Positions 8,194-17,117 of a stretch of 64,000 bases of DNA are shown here, one piece after another; within the stretch, counting starts at the first letter, position 1; each line of letters opens with the position of its first letter. This DNA is from Clostridiales bacterium (GTDB lineage: Bacteria; Bacillota; Clostridia; Oscillospirales; Oscillospiraceae): assembly GCA_004555205.1 (NCBI GenBank), contig SFIY01000012.1, positions 1-64,000 of the forward strand, in the 5' to 3' direction. Below the pieces are notes generated by a model, which did no database searches, was not told where the DNA came from, and saw only the letters and a program-made list of their open reading frames with translations. Both the position numbers and the translations under genes were made by a program.

Positions 8194-10749
8194 ATGGCAA
8201 TGACAGGCGGAACTGCGTATCTGGTTAAATCCGAATACACGAACTCCGGCCAGAACAACTGGACGACCGATCTATACATCTACGTGAAGATCGTATCGCA
8301 GAACCCAGCGGCCAACACCTCCACAATCGCCCTCGGCATGTATGTGTATTCCAAATACAACATCGACTGGGGCGACTGGAGCAACGGCGGTCAGTCGTAT
8401 GTCGGCACTGCAACCTCCGGTGCCAACTGCTTCACGTTCACGGAAGGCCAGACAGGCAGCGGCACCAAGTGGCTGACGGAGAACCATCAAGTCACCGTCA
8501 CGCATAACGCAGACGGTACTCTGACCTTGCCGATCTACTGGCACTGGGGTGTTTACTCCACGTGGGGACAATACCTCGCGCCGTCAGGAAGCAAGAACGT
8601 CACGCTGACAGCGATCGACAGAACTGCGCCGACCGTAACGTTCAGCGTCAGCAGCATTACGGCGAACGGCTTTACGATCAACGCGTCCTCTTCTGCGACT
8701 GCGGATCTCTGGCAGTACAGCACGAACAACGGCTCTTCATGGACGCAGCTTTCGACTACGGAGGGAACTTCAGCAAGCAAGGTGGTCACAGGCCTCTCGC
8801 CAAACACCACGTACACCGTCAAGGTGAGAGCGAGGAAAAAGACCAATCAGGTCTACGGTACCTCATCGGCTGTGTCGGTCAAAACGCTGGGAGGCGCGGT
8901 CGTAAACTCCGTGAATGCTCTGACGGCGGACGCGGCAACAGTAAAGATCACCATGAACGTGACCGTGTACGAGGCAAGTTACACAAACACGGTGGTCATC
9001 AAAAAAGGCACCACGGCCTATCTCACGATCAGCGGACTGTCGTGGTCGGCAGGTACGGCGAATAGGACGATCACCCTGACGGCAGCGCAGCGAACAACGC
9101 TGCTGACGGCGATGGCTTCGGATAAATCCTTCACGGGTACGTTTGAAGTCAAATCCTACAGCGGATCCACCCAGATCGGCTCGACGTCGTCAAAGACGGC
9201 AACTGTCTCGACGACTTCTTCAAGCTCCGCGCCTACGCTCTCTGGATTCACCTATGCCGACAGCTACGCGACCACAACCGCGATCACGGGAAACGATCAG
9301 ATTTTCATTCAGGGTTATTCCAAGCTGACGGTCACGCCCGGTACGGCAACGCCCAAGAACCATGCTACGATCGCCAATTACACGGCGACCTGCAACGGCG
9401 TTTCCGTTTCCAACACGACCGGCGATCCGCTCACAGTGGGCGTCGTTTCAAAGAGCGGAACAGTTGCCGTAGTGCTGACGGTAACCGACAGTCGAGGATG
9501 GACGGCCAGCGTCACACAAAACATTACGGTCGTGGCATACGCGAAGCCGAAGGTCAACTCCCTGACTCTCCGAAGAACGAACGATATTGAAGCGGAGATG
9601 CAGCTCGTCTTCAACGGCACCATTTCGGCAATCACGGTGGACGGGACGCAGAAGAATTCGCTTCTGTACTGCCGTTACCGATACAAGGCGACCAGCGCGA
9701 CTTCGTACAGCAGCTATGTCAGCATTCTTTCCGCTGTGACGCAGAGCGGGACGTCGTTCTCATATTCCAATCTTGAGCTGCGCAACCTCGCGTCCGACCA
9801 GTCGTGGGATGTGCATATTCAGATCCGCGACCAGCTCAACAGCCTGTCGTCATTGGATCTGTACTACGTTATCCCGCAGGGCACGCCGCTGGTGGCTCTG
9901 CGAAAGATGAAGGTTGGCATCAATACGCCGACACCGGAAGCGGCGCTTCATGTCGTCGGTGATGCGAAAGTATCTGGTACGCTGACGGCCACAACGCTGT
10001 CGGGTGCGCTTGCACCTTCGAAACTCTCTTCTGCAGTTCCGATCAGCAAGGGCGGCACCGGCGCGACCACAGCAGCGGCGGCAAGAACGAACCTTGCTGT
10101 GCTCCCGCTCGCAGGCGGAACGATCACCGGACAGGTGCAGAAAGCTGGTGCAGGAAGCTCCTTCATCAACGGTCGAAGCATCGCCATGATCAGGGTAAAC
10201 AGCTACACGAACACATCCTCGTTCTACCCGGCGGTATCCATGAAAACACCGTCCGCATCTTGGGAGATCGGCGCTTACGGCGAAAGCTTGTACTTCGTGT
10301 ACGCTACGGATGCGAACTTCGAAGCGGGAACGAACACGACACTGACAAGGTATATCAACTCCAGCGGTAACTTCAACGGGAAAGCAGCCAATGTTACCGG
10401 CACCGTAGCGCTTGCCAATGGTGGAACCGGAGCTACAACGGCAGCGGCAGCAAGAACGAATCTCGGTATTGCCTGCACATCGCTCTATAACGGAGAACTG
10501 ACGACCGGCAGTATCACATTCAACTACGGCAACTACAATGCCTACATCATTCTGGGTAAGCCCGGAACTGCAACAGCAATCGCCGGAATTGTGGTACCGA
10601 AGGCCATGATCACAACAACGGATGTGAAGTACCAGATCACAGACGAATCGTACTACAGATGCTTCAACCTGAAGTATTCCAGCACGACCGTGACGCTGAC
10701 AATCTCCACCGGCGGCGGATCTATCCTAAGAGTCTTCGGCATCAATTAA
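8194..10749 (+). CDS. Tail fibre / receptor-binding protein with fibronectin III domain (DUF859-like)
   Basis: 851 residues. The N-terminal 140 or so residues (TDLYIYVKIVSQN through LPIYWHWGVYS) resemble the DUF859 siphovirus fibre family. A fibronectin type III domain follows at about 145-235 (LSPNTTYTVKVRARKK). The C-terminal third contains two copies of the fibre motif GGTGATTAAAARTNL near residues 618 and 742, a signature shared with many tail fibres. The protein is Thr/Ser-rich and probably trimeric. Its job is presumably adsorption to the host surface. Confidence 0.75.
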   Translation: MAMTGGTAYLVKSEYTNSGQNNWTTDLYIYVKIVSQNPAANTSTIALGMYVYSKYNIDWGDWSNGGQSYVGTATSGANCFTFTEGQTGSGTKWLTENHQVTVTHNADGTLTLPIYWHWGVYSTWGQYLAPSGSKNVTLTAIDRTAPTVTFSVSSITANGFTINASSSATADLWQYSTNNGSSWTQLSTTEGTSASKVVTGLSPNTTYTVKVRARKKTNQVYGTSSAVSVKTLGGAVVNSVNALTADAATVKITMNVTVYEASYTNTVVIKKGTTAYLTISGLSWSAGTANRTITLTAAQRTTLLTAMASDKSFTGTFEVKSYSGSTQIGSTSSKTATVSTTSSSSAPTLSGFTYADSYATTTAITGNDQIFIQGYSKLTVTPGTATPKNHATIANYTATCNGVSVSNTTGDPLTVGVVSKSGTVAVVLTVTDSRGWTASVTQNITVVAYAKPKVNSLTLRRTNDIEAEMQLVFNGTISAITVDGTQKNSLLYCRYRYKATSATSYSSYVSILSAVTQSGTSFSYSNLELRNLASDQSWDVHIQIRDQLNSLSSLDLYYVIPQGTPLVALRKMKVGINTPTPEAALHVVGDAKVSGTLTATTLSGALAPSKLSSAVPISKGGTGATTAAAARTNLAVLPLAGGTITGQVQKAGAGSSFINGRSIAMIRVNSYTNTSSFYPAVSMKTPSASWEIGAYGESLYFVYATDANFEAGTNTTLTRYINSSGNFNGKAANVTGTVALANGGTGATTAAAARTNLGIACTSLYNGELTTGSITFNYGNYNAYIILGKPGTATAIAGIVVPKAMITTTDVKYQITDESYYRCFNLKYSSTTVTLTISTGGGSILRVFGIN

Positions 10750-10761
10750 GGGAGGTGCAGC

Positions 10762-11127
10762 ATGCAGATATTACTGGAAAACGGGTATGTTTCGTCCTAT
10801 GCACTGGTTGGTACGCTGGTCGACGGAATTGAAGTCACGGAGCCAGCGGACATCGAGCACTTCAAAGAGCACTACCAAGCATACCGGCTGCGAGACGGAA
10901 TGCTGGAATACAGCGAAGATAAGAATACGGACAATGAACGAAAAGCACTTTGTGATGAGCTGCGGCAGCGGCGCGAAACAGAGTGCTTTTCCTATATCAA
11001 TCGCGGAGAGCTTTGGTACGCACGCCTCACCGAAGATCAGAAGACGGAGCTACAGGTGTGGTATGCGGCATGGCTCAAAGTTACGGAAACACTGACGGTG
11101 CCGGAAAAGCCGTCGTGGCTACATTAA
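10762..11127 (+). CDS. Small phage protein of unknown function after the tail fibre gene
   Basis: 121 residues, MQILLENGYVSSYALVGTLV onwards, with GGGAGGTG before the ATG. It has a charged middle (KNTDNERKALCDELRQRRE) and a C-terminal segment, SYINRGELWYARLTEDQKTELQVWYAAW, that is commonly seen in short proteins next to tail fibre genes. It may be a fibre-associated or chaperone-like protein. No catalytic motif or membrane segment is visible. Confidence 0.5.
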   Translation: MQILLENGYVSSYALVGTLVDGIEVTEPADIEHFKEHYQAYRLRDGMLEYSEDKNTDNERKALCDELRQRRETECFSYINRGELWYARLTEDQKTELQVWYAAWLKVTETLTVPEKPSWLH

Positions 11128-11149
11128 CAATTCAAAGGAGGAAATCACG

Positions 11150-11578
11150 ATGAAGGAATTTTGGACAACCATTCAGGTCGCCTTTGCTGCCATCGGCGGT
11201 TGGCTCGGATGGTTCTTGGGAGGTTGTGACGGCTTGCTTTACGCACTGCTTGCGTTTGTGGTGATCGACTACATCACCGGCATCATGTGCGCCATTGTCG
11301 ACAAGCGGCTGTCCTCTGCCGTGGGCTTCAAAGGCATCTTCAAGAAGGTGCTGATCTTCGCCATTGTCGGCATCGGCCACATCATTGACACGCAGGTCAT
11401 CGGCAGCGGATCGGTACTGCGGACTGCGGTCATCTTTTTCTACATGTCCAACGAAGGGATCAGTCTCGTCGAGAACGCTGGCCACCTTGGCCTGCCGATC
11501 CCCAAGAAACTGAAGGCGGTGCTGGAGCAGCTCCATGACCGCGCGGAAAAGGAGGAAGAACACTATGATGACAAATAA
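11150..11578 (+). CDS. Phage holin (holin_4_1 / toxin secretion-phage lysis family)
   Basis: 142 residues with hydrophobic helices at about 7-30, 33-50, 63-80 and 88-105. The LLALLAFVVIDYITGI-type segment (ALLAFVVIDYITGIMCAI) followed by a basic loop is characteristic of this holin family, and the hydrophilic tail DRAEKEEEHYDDK is typical too. Holins pierce the cytoplasmic membrane at lysis and let the endolysin reach the wall. The gene overlaps the endolysin start by 14 bases. Confidence 0.93.
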   Translation: MKEFWTTIQVAFAAIGGWLGWFLGGCDGLLYALLAFVVIDYITGIMCAIVDKRLSSAVGFKGIFKKVLIFAIVGIGHIIDTQVIGSGSVLRTAVIFFYMSNEGISLVENAGHLGLPIPKKLKAVLEQLHDRAEKEEEHYDDK

Positions 11579-13190
11579 GGAACTGGCGGCAAAGCTGATT
11601 AATGTCGCAAAGAATTATAAGACGCTGTACGTCATGGGATGCTTTGGTGCGCCCATGACGGCCAGCAACAAAAAGCGTTACACACAGAATCACAGCTACA
11701 ACAGGCAGCCGGAGCGCACGGCGATGATCAACGCTGCGAGCGCGGATACTTTTGGTTTTGATTGCGTTTGCCTGATCAAGGGACTTTTGTGGGGTTGGAA
11801 CGGTAACAAGAACGCCGTGTACGGCGGCGCTACGTACACCTCAAACGGCGTGCCCGACATCGGAGCAGACCAGATGATCAAGGTCTGCAAAAATGTCACG
11901 ACTGACTTTTCCAAGATCGAGGTCGGCGAAGCGGTTTGGCTCGAAGGGCACATCGGCGTCTATGTCGGCGATGGTCTCGCGGTGGAATGTACGCCTCGCT
12001 GGGCGAACAAGGTGCAGCTCACGGCCTGCAACCGTAACGTCTCCGGCTATAATCGCCGCAACTGGACGAAGCATGGCAAGCTCCCGTATGTGGAATACGT
12101 AGCAGATGCAACCACGCCTCCTGTCGAGACCACAGAGATCAGAGGCATTGACGTTTCCAAATGGCAGGGCGAAATTGACTGGAAGAAGGTCAAAGCAGCC
12201 GGTATCAAATTCGCAATGATCCGCCTCGGCTACGGCTCTTCAAAGGGCGATGCCTGCGGTCTCGACGGATACTTCGAGAAGAACGTGAAGAACGCGATCG
12301 CAGCCGGTATCGACATCGGGTGCTATTTCTATTCCTACGCCACCAGCGTGGCCGCAGCGAAGAAGGAAGCGGCCTACGTCATCAATGTGCTGCAGAAGTA
12401 CAAAGGCGTTTTCACTTACCCGGTCGCCTTCGATCTGGAGGATAAGACGCAGCAGGGACTCGGCAAGCAGGTGCTGACAGACATGGTGATCGCCTTCGGT
12501 GACGCAATCGAGAAGGCAGGTTTCTACTGCTCGCTCTACAGCAACCCCAGCTGGATGAAGAGCTACCTCGATGCGGATCGCGTCAAGCGCTTCGACCTCT
12601 GGCTGGCGCACTGGACGGACAAGACCAACTATGCCGGTGCATACGGTATGTGGCAGAATTCCTCCAGCGGCAAGGTGAACGGTATCAACGGCAACGTGGA
12701 TACCGACTTCGCATATAAGGACTATCCCACGATCATCAAGGGAAAGAAGCTCAACGGCTTTACCGGCAGCGGTCAGCAACCGACCGTCCCGGATCAGCCT
12801 GATCCGGAGCCGGAGACCACGCTCAAGGTTGGCGATCTCGTCAAGATCACCGGCAGCAAGTACTACGGTGGGCAGAACATTCCGTCGTGGGTGAAGGCGA
12901 AGAATTGGTATGTGCGGCAGATCAACGGAGACCGCGTCGTGATCGACAAGAGCGAGGATGGCCAGAACGCCATCTGCAGCCCCGTGCATGCCTCCGGCCT
13001 GCAGCTCGTTCGTCGTGGGACAGACGCAGGCACGGCGCAGATCTATACCGTCGTCAAGGGCGATACGCTCTGGGGCATTGCAAAGAAGCTCCTCGGCAGC
13101 GGATATCGCTATACCGAAATTGTGAAGCTCAACGGCCTGAAATCCTCTGTCATTTACTCGGGACAGAAGCTCAAGATCCCGCAGAAATAA
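11565..13190 (+). CDS. Modular endolysin: NlpC/P60-like + GH25 muramidase + SH3-like + LysM
   Basis: 541 residues from the ATG at 11565, which sits 9 bases after AAAGGAGG inside the holin end. Residues 1-180 form an NlpC/P60-like cysteine hydrolase, with Cys67 in FDCVCLIKG and His129 in GHIGVYVG. Residues about 193-385 are a GH25 lysozyme (GIDVSKWQGEIDW; catalytic acidic residues also in FDLEDK). An SH3-like segment (VGDLVKITGSKYYGG) lies at about 420-480, and a C-terminal LysM (YTVVKGDTLWGIAKKLLG) binds peptidoglycan. Two different cutting domains and two binding domains in one lysin make it unusually complete. It has no signal peptide, consistent with holin-dependent release. Confidence 0.93.
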   Translation: MMTNKELAAKLINVAKNYKTLYVMGCFGAPMTASNKKRYTQNHSYNRQPERTAMINAASADTFGFDCVCLIKGLLWGWNGNKNAVYGGATYTSNGVPDIGADQMIKVCKNVTTDFSKIEVGEAVWLEGHIGVYVGDGLAVECTPRWANKVQLTACNRNVSGYNRRNWTKHGKLPYVEYVADATTPPVETTEIRGIDVSKWQGEIDWKKVKAAGIKFAMIRLGYGSSKGDACGLDGYFEKNVKNAIAAGIDIGCYFYSYATSVAAAKKEAAYVINVLQKYKGVFTYPVAFDLEDKTQQGLGKQVLTDMVIAFGDAIEKAGFYCSLYSNPSWMKSYLDADRVKRFDLWLAHWTDKTNYAGAYGMWQNSSSGKVNGINGNVDTDFAYKDYPTIIKGKKLNGFTGSGQQPTVPDQPDPEPETTLKVGDLVKITGSKYYGGQNIPSWVKAKNWYVRQINGDRVVIDKSEDGQNAICSPVHASGLQLVRRGTDAGTAQIYTVVKGDTLWGIAKKLLGSGYRYTEIVKLNGLKSSVIYSGQKLKIPQK

Positions 13191-13203
13191 AGGAGGCGCA
13201 GCC

Positions 13204-13344
13204 ATGAGCGATAAAACCAAGGTGAAAATCGCGCTGGCTGAGGCGATTACAAAACAGCTCTGGGTGAAAGGGCTGATCACCCAGAAGCAGCGCGAAAAAA
13301 TCGATAAAAACAGCCAGAAAACCCTCGCCAAATCCGATTGTTAA
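13204..13344 (+). CDS. Small conserved protein next to serine recombinase (SHOCT-like)
   Basis: 46 residues, MSDKTKVKIALAEAITKQLW to KSDC, with AAGGAGGCG before the ATG. The pattern of an amphipathic helix, then GLITQKQREKID, then a short tail, matches the very small SHOCT-like proteins often found just upstream of large serine recombinases in clostridial mobile elements. Its function is unknown; a DNA-binding or excision accessory role is a guess from position only. Confidence 0.55.
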   Translation: MSDKTKVKIALAEAITKQLWVKGLITQKQREKIDKNSQKTLAKSDC

Positions 13345-13392
13345 TTCTTTGTGTTCTTTCGAATTTCGGCTGGACTTTCGCAGATTTCTCTG

Positions 13393-13462
13393 GTACCTTT
13401 ACCCCCGCCTCCGAAGGCGGGGGTAAAAAAATACGCTGGTTCGAGTCCGGCACGAAGAAAGG
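13393..13462 (+). other. Hairpin plus tRNA T-arm-like sequence upstream of the recombinase (possible att region)
   Basis: A GC hairpin (ACCCCCGCCT / AGGCGGGGGT, loop CCGA) is followed by seven A's and then GCTGG-TTCGAGT-CCGGC, which folds as a tRNA T arm. The eight bases GTACCTTT at 13393-13400 also occur in both dyads at 23138-23184. No complete tRNA surrounds the arm. Such a remnant between the end of a prophage and its recombinase is where an attachment site would lie, but the crossover point cannot be placed from one sequence. Confidence 0.35.
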
Positions 13463-13473
13463 AGAAAGAGCAA

Positions 13474-14706
13474 ATGAGCAAAAAACGTGCGGTCGCATAC
13501 ATACGTGTATCGACAGAAAAAGACGCACAGCTGCACAGCTACGACTTCCAAGAGCAGTACTGGCGCGGCGTCTTCGATGATGACCCGGAAACCGAGCTCG
13601 TCGGTATCTATGCCGACAAAGGGATCAGCGGTCACAGCGTGCAGAAACGCCCGCAGTTCCTTGTCATGATGCAGGACGCACGGGATCATAAGTTCGATCG
13701 GATCTACACGAAATCAGTATCCCGCTTCGCTCGAAACACGACCCAGCTGCTGGAGGCGGTCAGGGAGCTTCGGGACATCGGCATCGAGGTGGTGTTCGAG
13801 AAAGAGAACATCCACACATTCGAGCCGACCAGCGAGGTGTTCCTCACGATCGCGGCGACTATCGCAGAGAACGATCTGGACGTCGATTCAGAACGGATGC
13901 GCTGGTCGGTACGCCACCGCTTCGAGAACGGCTGGATCAGCATCGGCAGCGGTCTATACGGCCTGCGCCTCACTGCAGAAAACGAATTGGAAATCGTACC
14001 GGAGGAAGCAGCCGTGATTCGATACATCTTCGACGCCTACGTCAACGGCGGCCTCGGCAGTAAGCGGATCGCGGACGCGCTCAATGAAACCGGCGTCAAA
14101 ACGCGCAGCAACGGCGAATGGAATGCAAAGCACATCGTGTCCCTGCTCCGGAACGAAAAGTACAAGGGCGATGTGATCATGGGCAAGAGCGTCAGTCACT
14201 TCGGTGTGCACCGAGATAATACAAACGGCGAATTCGCCCCGAGGTACTACATGGAAGACACCCACGAAGCGATCGTCGATAAACAAACGTGGGAAGCGGC
14301 GCAGCAAATCTTGGCTGAACGCGGACGCAACATCCCTCGGCAGGTGCCAACCCACACATTCACCAGCATGATCCAGTGCGGATGCTGCGGGACGAACTTC
14401 GTGCACAAGGTCAATAACAGCAGCTTCAAGTGGCGAACAGACATCTGGGCTTGCGGCAGATCCCTCGCAAAAGGCATCAAGGTCTGCGATAACAGCCGGA
14501 TCAAAGACGCTGTGCTCAAAGAAAAATTCGTGGATGCGTATAATGAATTCATAAAACAGCGTCCACAAGGCGATTCGCTCATCGCACTGCAGGAAGTGCT
14601 CGAAGACCTCCGGCAGCAAGAGCGGGATCTCGCCGAGCTCATGATGCAGCACCTGATTTCGAAGGCGGCATATGATACGCAGCGCAATCAACGCCCGGAT
14701 CGCTGA
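13474..14706 (+). CDS. Large serine recombinase 1 (3' end shifted out of frame)
   Basis: 410 residues from the ATG at 13474, preceded by AAAGGAG. The resolvase catalytic domain has Ser13 in AYIRVSTEK and the SVSRFARNT motif. A recombinase domain follows, then a zinc ribbon (CGCCG, later a Cys in WACGRS and VCDN) and a short coiled coil. Members of this family cut and rejoin att sites through a serine-DNA intermediate. The frame ends abruptly in NQRPDR, while the expected coiled coil and C-terminus continue in another frame to 14935, so the gene has lost its natural end by a frameshift near 14675-14700. Catalysis may survive but control of direction may not. Confidence 0.88.
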   Translation: MSKKRAVAYIRVSTEKDAQLHSYDFQEQYWRGVFDDDPETELVGIYADKGISGHSVQKRPQFLVMMQDARDHKFDRIYTKSVSRFARNTTQLLEAVRELRDIGIEVVFEKENIHTFEPTSEVFLTIAATIAENDLDVDSERMRWSVRHRFENGWISIGSGLYGLRLTAENELEIVPEEAAVIRYIFDAYVNGGLGSKRIADALNETGVKTRSNGEWNAKHIVSLLRNEKYKGDVIMGKSVSHFGVHRDNTNGEFAPRYYMEDTHEAIVDKQTWEAAQQILAERGRNIPRQVPTHTFTSMIQCGCCGTNFVHKVNNSSFKWRTDIWACGRSLAKGIKVCDNSRIKDAVLKEKFVDAYNEFIKQRPQGDSLIALQEVLEDLRQQERDLAELMMQHLISKAAYDTQRNQRPDR

Positions 14707-14935
14707 CATCAATGACAAGATTGCAGATCGGCGGATCAGAAGAGTCCCTGAGAGCGAGCACCAGCCAATCACAGAGTTCAGCTCAGAAAAAGCTACACGG
14801 TTTCTATCGAAGGTCATTGTGACAAAGTTCACGGTGACCTTCGTGTTCTATAACGGCGCAAAGATCAGTCGCCGCTACGATAACGGCCAGCCCGGAAACA
14901 AACCCGGCTGGAATAAGAAAAAGGAGGATGCGTAA
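14673..14935 (+). pseudogene. Out-of-frame C-terminal remnant of recombinase 1
   Basis: This frame encodes RSAINARIADINDKIADRRI and ends FYNGAKISRRYDNGQPGN..WNKK. The last part is the usual final beta segment of clostridial large serine recombinases. It overlaps the end of recombinase 1 and has no ribosome binding site. It is best explained as the displaced tail of that gene after a one-base change. Its stop overlaps the start of recombinase 2 (TAATG). Confidence 0.75.
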
Positions 14936-16557
14936 TGGCAACGGCGACAAGAAGAGTGGTACGCACCATGCCGCAGATGTTCATCGAGACAGTGGACGTC
15001 GATCAAGGAAAGCTCAAGGTGGCGGCATACGCTCGCGTATCTACAGAAAAGGAAGAACAGGAAGACAGCTTCGAGCGGCAGGTCGAGCACTACAAGCAAC
15101 TGATCGCCTCAAAGCCGGAATGGAAATACGTAGACATCTACGCGGATCCCGGCATCAGCGGCACCCGCGCAGAGAAAAGACCGGACTTCCTCCGGATGAT
15201 CGAGGACTGCCGCGCCGGAAAGATCCAGAAGATACTGGTCAAGTCGATCAGCCGCTTCGCCCGGAACACGGTGGATGCGCTCAACTACATCCGCGAACTG
15301 AAGGATCTGGGGATCAGCGTCTACTTCGAGAGCGAGAACATCGACACGCTGACGCCCGGTGGCGAAGTGCTTCTGACGATCCTCGCCGCGATGGCCGAAC
15401 AGGAAAGCCGGACGATCAGCAGCAATATCCGGTGGGCATACCAGCGAAAATTCCAAAATGGCGACATCGTGCTGAACACTGGCCTGATGCTCGGATACCG
15501 GAAGGTCGGGAAAGACGAAGACGGTCACGATGTGTTCGAGATAAACGAAGAGGAAGCGGAAATCGTCAGACGGATCTACAGAGAGTTCATCGCCGGATAC
15601 TCGATCACCCAGATCGCAAAGCGGCTGGCTGCAGATGGCATCAAAACAAAGCTGGGAAAGGACAAGTGGCAGCACAACGTAATTGTGAGCATTCTCACAA
15701 ATGAGAAATACACTGGAAACGCCCTGCTCGGGAAAACATGGAAGCCAGATGTACTCACCAAATACCGCCAGAAGAATGATGGCAAGAAGGCTCCGATCTA
15801 CTATGTTGAGGATACGCACCCGGCGATCATAGAGAAAGACATGTTCGAGCTGGCGAAAAAGGAGATGGAACGCCGGAGAGGATCAAAGGAACAGGTCGTC
15901 GGAGGCGGACGATTCACCAGTAAATACCCCTTCAGCGGACTGATCGAATGCGGCACCTGCGGCGGCAGGCTACGCAGGCACGTCAGAACGATGGGCACCG
16001 GAAAGAAGGTTGCCAGCTGGGGCTGTGCAACAAGGATTACAAACGGCAGGCAGGCCTGCGACACCCACCACATCAATGAGACGGTACTCGAAGCGACCTA
16101 TCTGGCTGCACTCAGAGATCTGCTGGATAACGCATCGGATGTGGTCGAGGCAGTCAAGGAAGGCGCGGAGCTGGCGCTGGAACCGGAGAACCGCGCTGCG
16201 ATCGAGCGGGTTGAGGCCGAGATCGTCGGCATACAGGAAGCCGTCCTCGAACTGCACCGGGCAAAGCAGCGAATGGAACTTGGCGCAGCGGAGTATACGG
16301 CCAAGGTAAAAGAATACAGCGAACTGATGAAGGCAAAAGAAGCCGAACGGGATGCGCTGCAGGATACAGCAGTCAAATACACGGAAGTCAAGACTTGGCT
16401 CGACACGTTCATGGATCAGATCATGCAGAGCACCAGCCTCACGAAGGTTGATGGCACGACCATGAAGATGCTGGTTGAAAAGATTATAGCACGCGACACC
16501 GGCATCGAAGTGATCTTCAAATGCGGGGTATCGGTCGAGCACGAATACGTGAAGTAA
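14935..16557 (+). CDS. Large serine recombinase 2
   Basis: 540 residues, apparently intact. Ser36 in AAYARVSTEKEEQ is the catalytic nucleophile. SISRFARNTVDALN and GGEVLLTILAAMAEQES are conserved catalytic-domain motifs. A recombinase domain spans about 190-320. The zinc ribbon (CGTCGG, then CATR and ACDTHH) is followed by a long coiled coil of about 100 residues that governs synapsis direction in this family. It starts in the stop codon of the recombinase 1 remnant and ends before a strong hairpin. Two adjacent recombinases may work together, as Ccr pairs do in staphylococcal cassettes. Confidence 0.92.
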   Translation: MATATRRVVRTMPQMFIETVDVDQGKLKVAAYARVSTEKEEQEDSFERQVEHYKQLIASKPEWKYVDIYADPGISGTRAEKRPDFLRMIEDCRAGKIQKILVKSISRFARNTVDALNYIRELKDLGISVYFESENIDTLTPGGEVLLTILAAMAEQESRTISSNIRWAYQRKFQNGDIVLNTGLMLGYRKVGKDEDGHDVFEINEEEAEIVRRIYREFIAGYSITQIAKRLAADGIKTKLGKDKWQHNVIVSILTNEKYTGNALLGKTWKPDVLTKYRQKNDGKKAPIYYVEDTHPAIIEKDMFELAKKEMERRRGSKEQVVGGGRFTSKYPFSGLIECGTCGGRLRRHVRTMGTGKKVASWGCATRITNGRQACDTHHINETVLEATYLAALRDLLDNASDVVEAVKEGAELALEPENRAAIERVEAEIVGIQEAVLELHRAKQRMELGAAEYTAKVKEYSELMKAKEAERDALQDTAVKYTEVKTWLDTFMDQIMQSTSLTKVDGTTMKMLVEKIIARDTGIEVIFKCGVSVEHEYVK

Positions 16558-16563
16558 GATTGC

Positions 16564-16605
16564 AAGGCTGCAACATTCCGGAGGTATGGCGGATGTTGCA
16601 GCCTT
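16564..16605 (+). terminator. Hairpin terminator after recombinase 2
   Basis: AAGGCTGCAACATTCCG pairs with CGGATGTTGCAGCCTT (one bulge) around a 9-base loop. It starts six bases after the recombinase 2 stop. The following tract is A-rich rather than T-rich, so termination may be partial. From here to 16793 I see no gene except a possible eight-codon frame at 16636. Confidence 0.6.
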
Positions 16606-16793
16606 CAAAATAAAAAGATGAAAGGAAAGGCGCAAATGGGCATTAAAGTGGAGTTCTGACGCTTTAAGGCAAGGAAATACACTGCATCCTTAATCGAAAT
16701 TGCAATCTAAAAAAGCGGCAAGTTTGCAAAACGGGCTACCGCAGTCTACCAAGAGCATACAGGATTTCACTATAATACTCGCGTCGCGGTGAA

Positions 16794-17105
16794 ATGGACA
16801 TGAGACCAACTATTGGAACACGTTTGAAGGAACTGCGACTGAAAAAGAGTCTTCTACAGGAACAGGTTGCTGAGATCATCGGCGTGAACAAAAGCACGAT
16901 TTCGGCTTATGAAATCGGTGGCAGGCAACCCTCCTTTGACATTCTTGTATCGCTCGCAAGATTCTATCACGTAAGCACGGACTACCTCCTCGGTCTGACC
17001 GACGATCGCAACCTCGATATCTCCGGTCTGACAGAACACGAAGTGGAAGTGCTGAGTGAGCTGGTAACCATCATTACTGCAAAGAATGAGAGATTGAACG
17101 AATAA
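16794..17105 (+). CDS. XRE-family helix-turn-helix regulator
   Basis: 103 residues; the ATG at 16800 (MRPTIGTRLKELR) is an equally good start. A Cro/CI-type helix-turn-helix spans about 8-62: RLKELRLKKSLLQEQVAEII, then NKSTISAYEIGGRQPSFDIL. The LARFYHVSTDYLLGLTD signature follows, and a short C-terminal helix probably dimerises. It begins the operon of the AAA ATPase and recombinase 3 and probably represses it or senses element state. Confidence 0.9.
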   Translation: MDMRPTIGTRLKELRLKKSLLQEQVAEIIGVNKSTISAYEIGGRQPSFDILVSLARFYHVSTDYLLGLTDDRNLDISGLTEHEVEVLSELVTIITAKNERLNE

Positions 17106-17117
17106 CGGAGATGCGGC

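Noticed and set aside
13399..13429. GC hairpin before recombinase 1 as a terminator
   Set aside because: On the plus strand it is followed by A's, and on the minus strand the T's come before the stem, so neither direction fits a rho-independent terminator.
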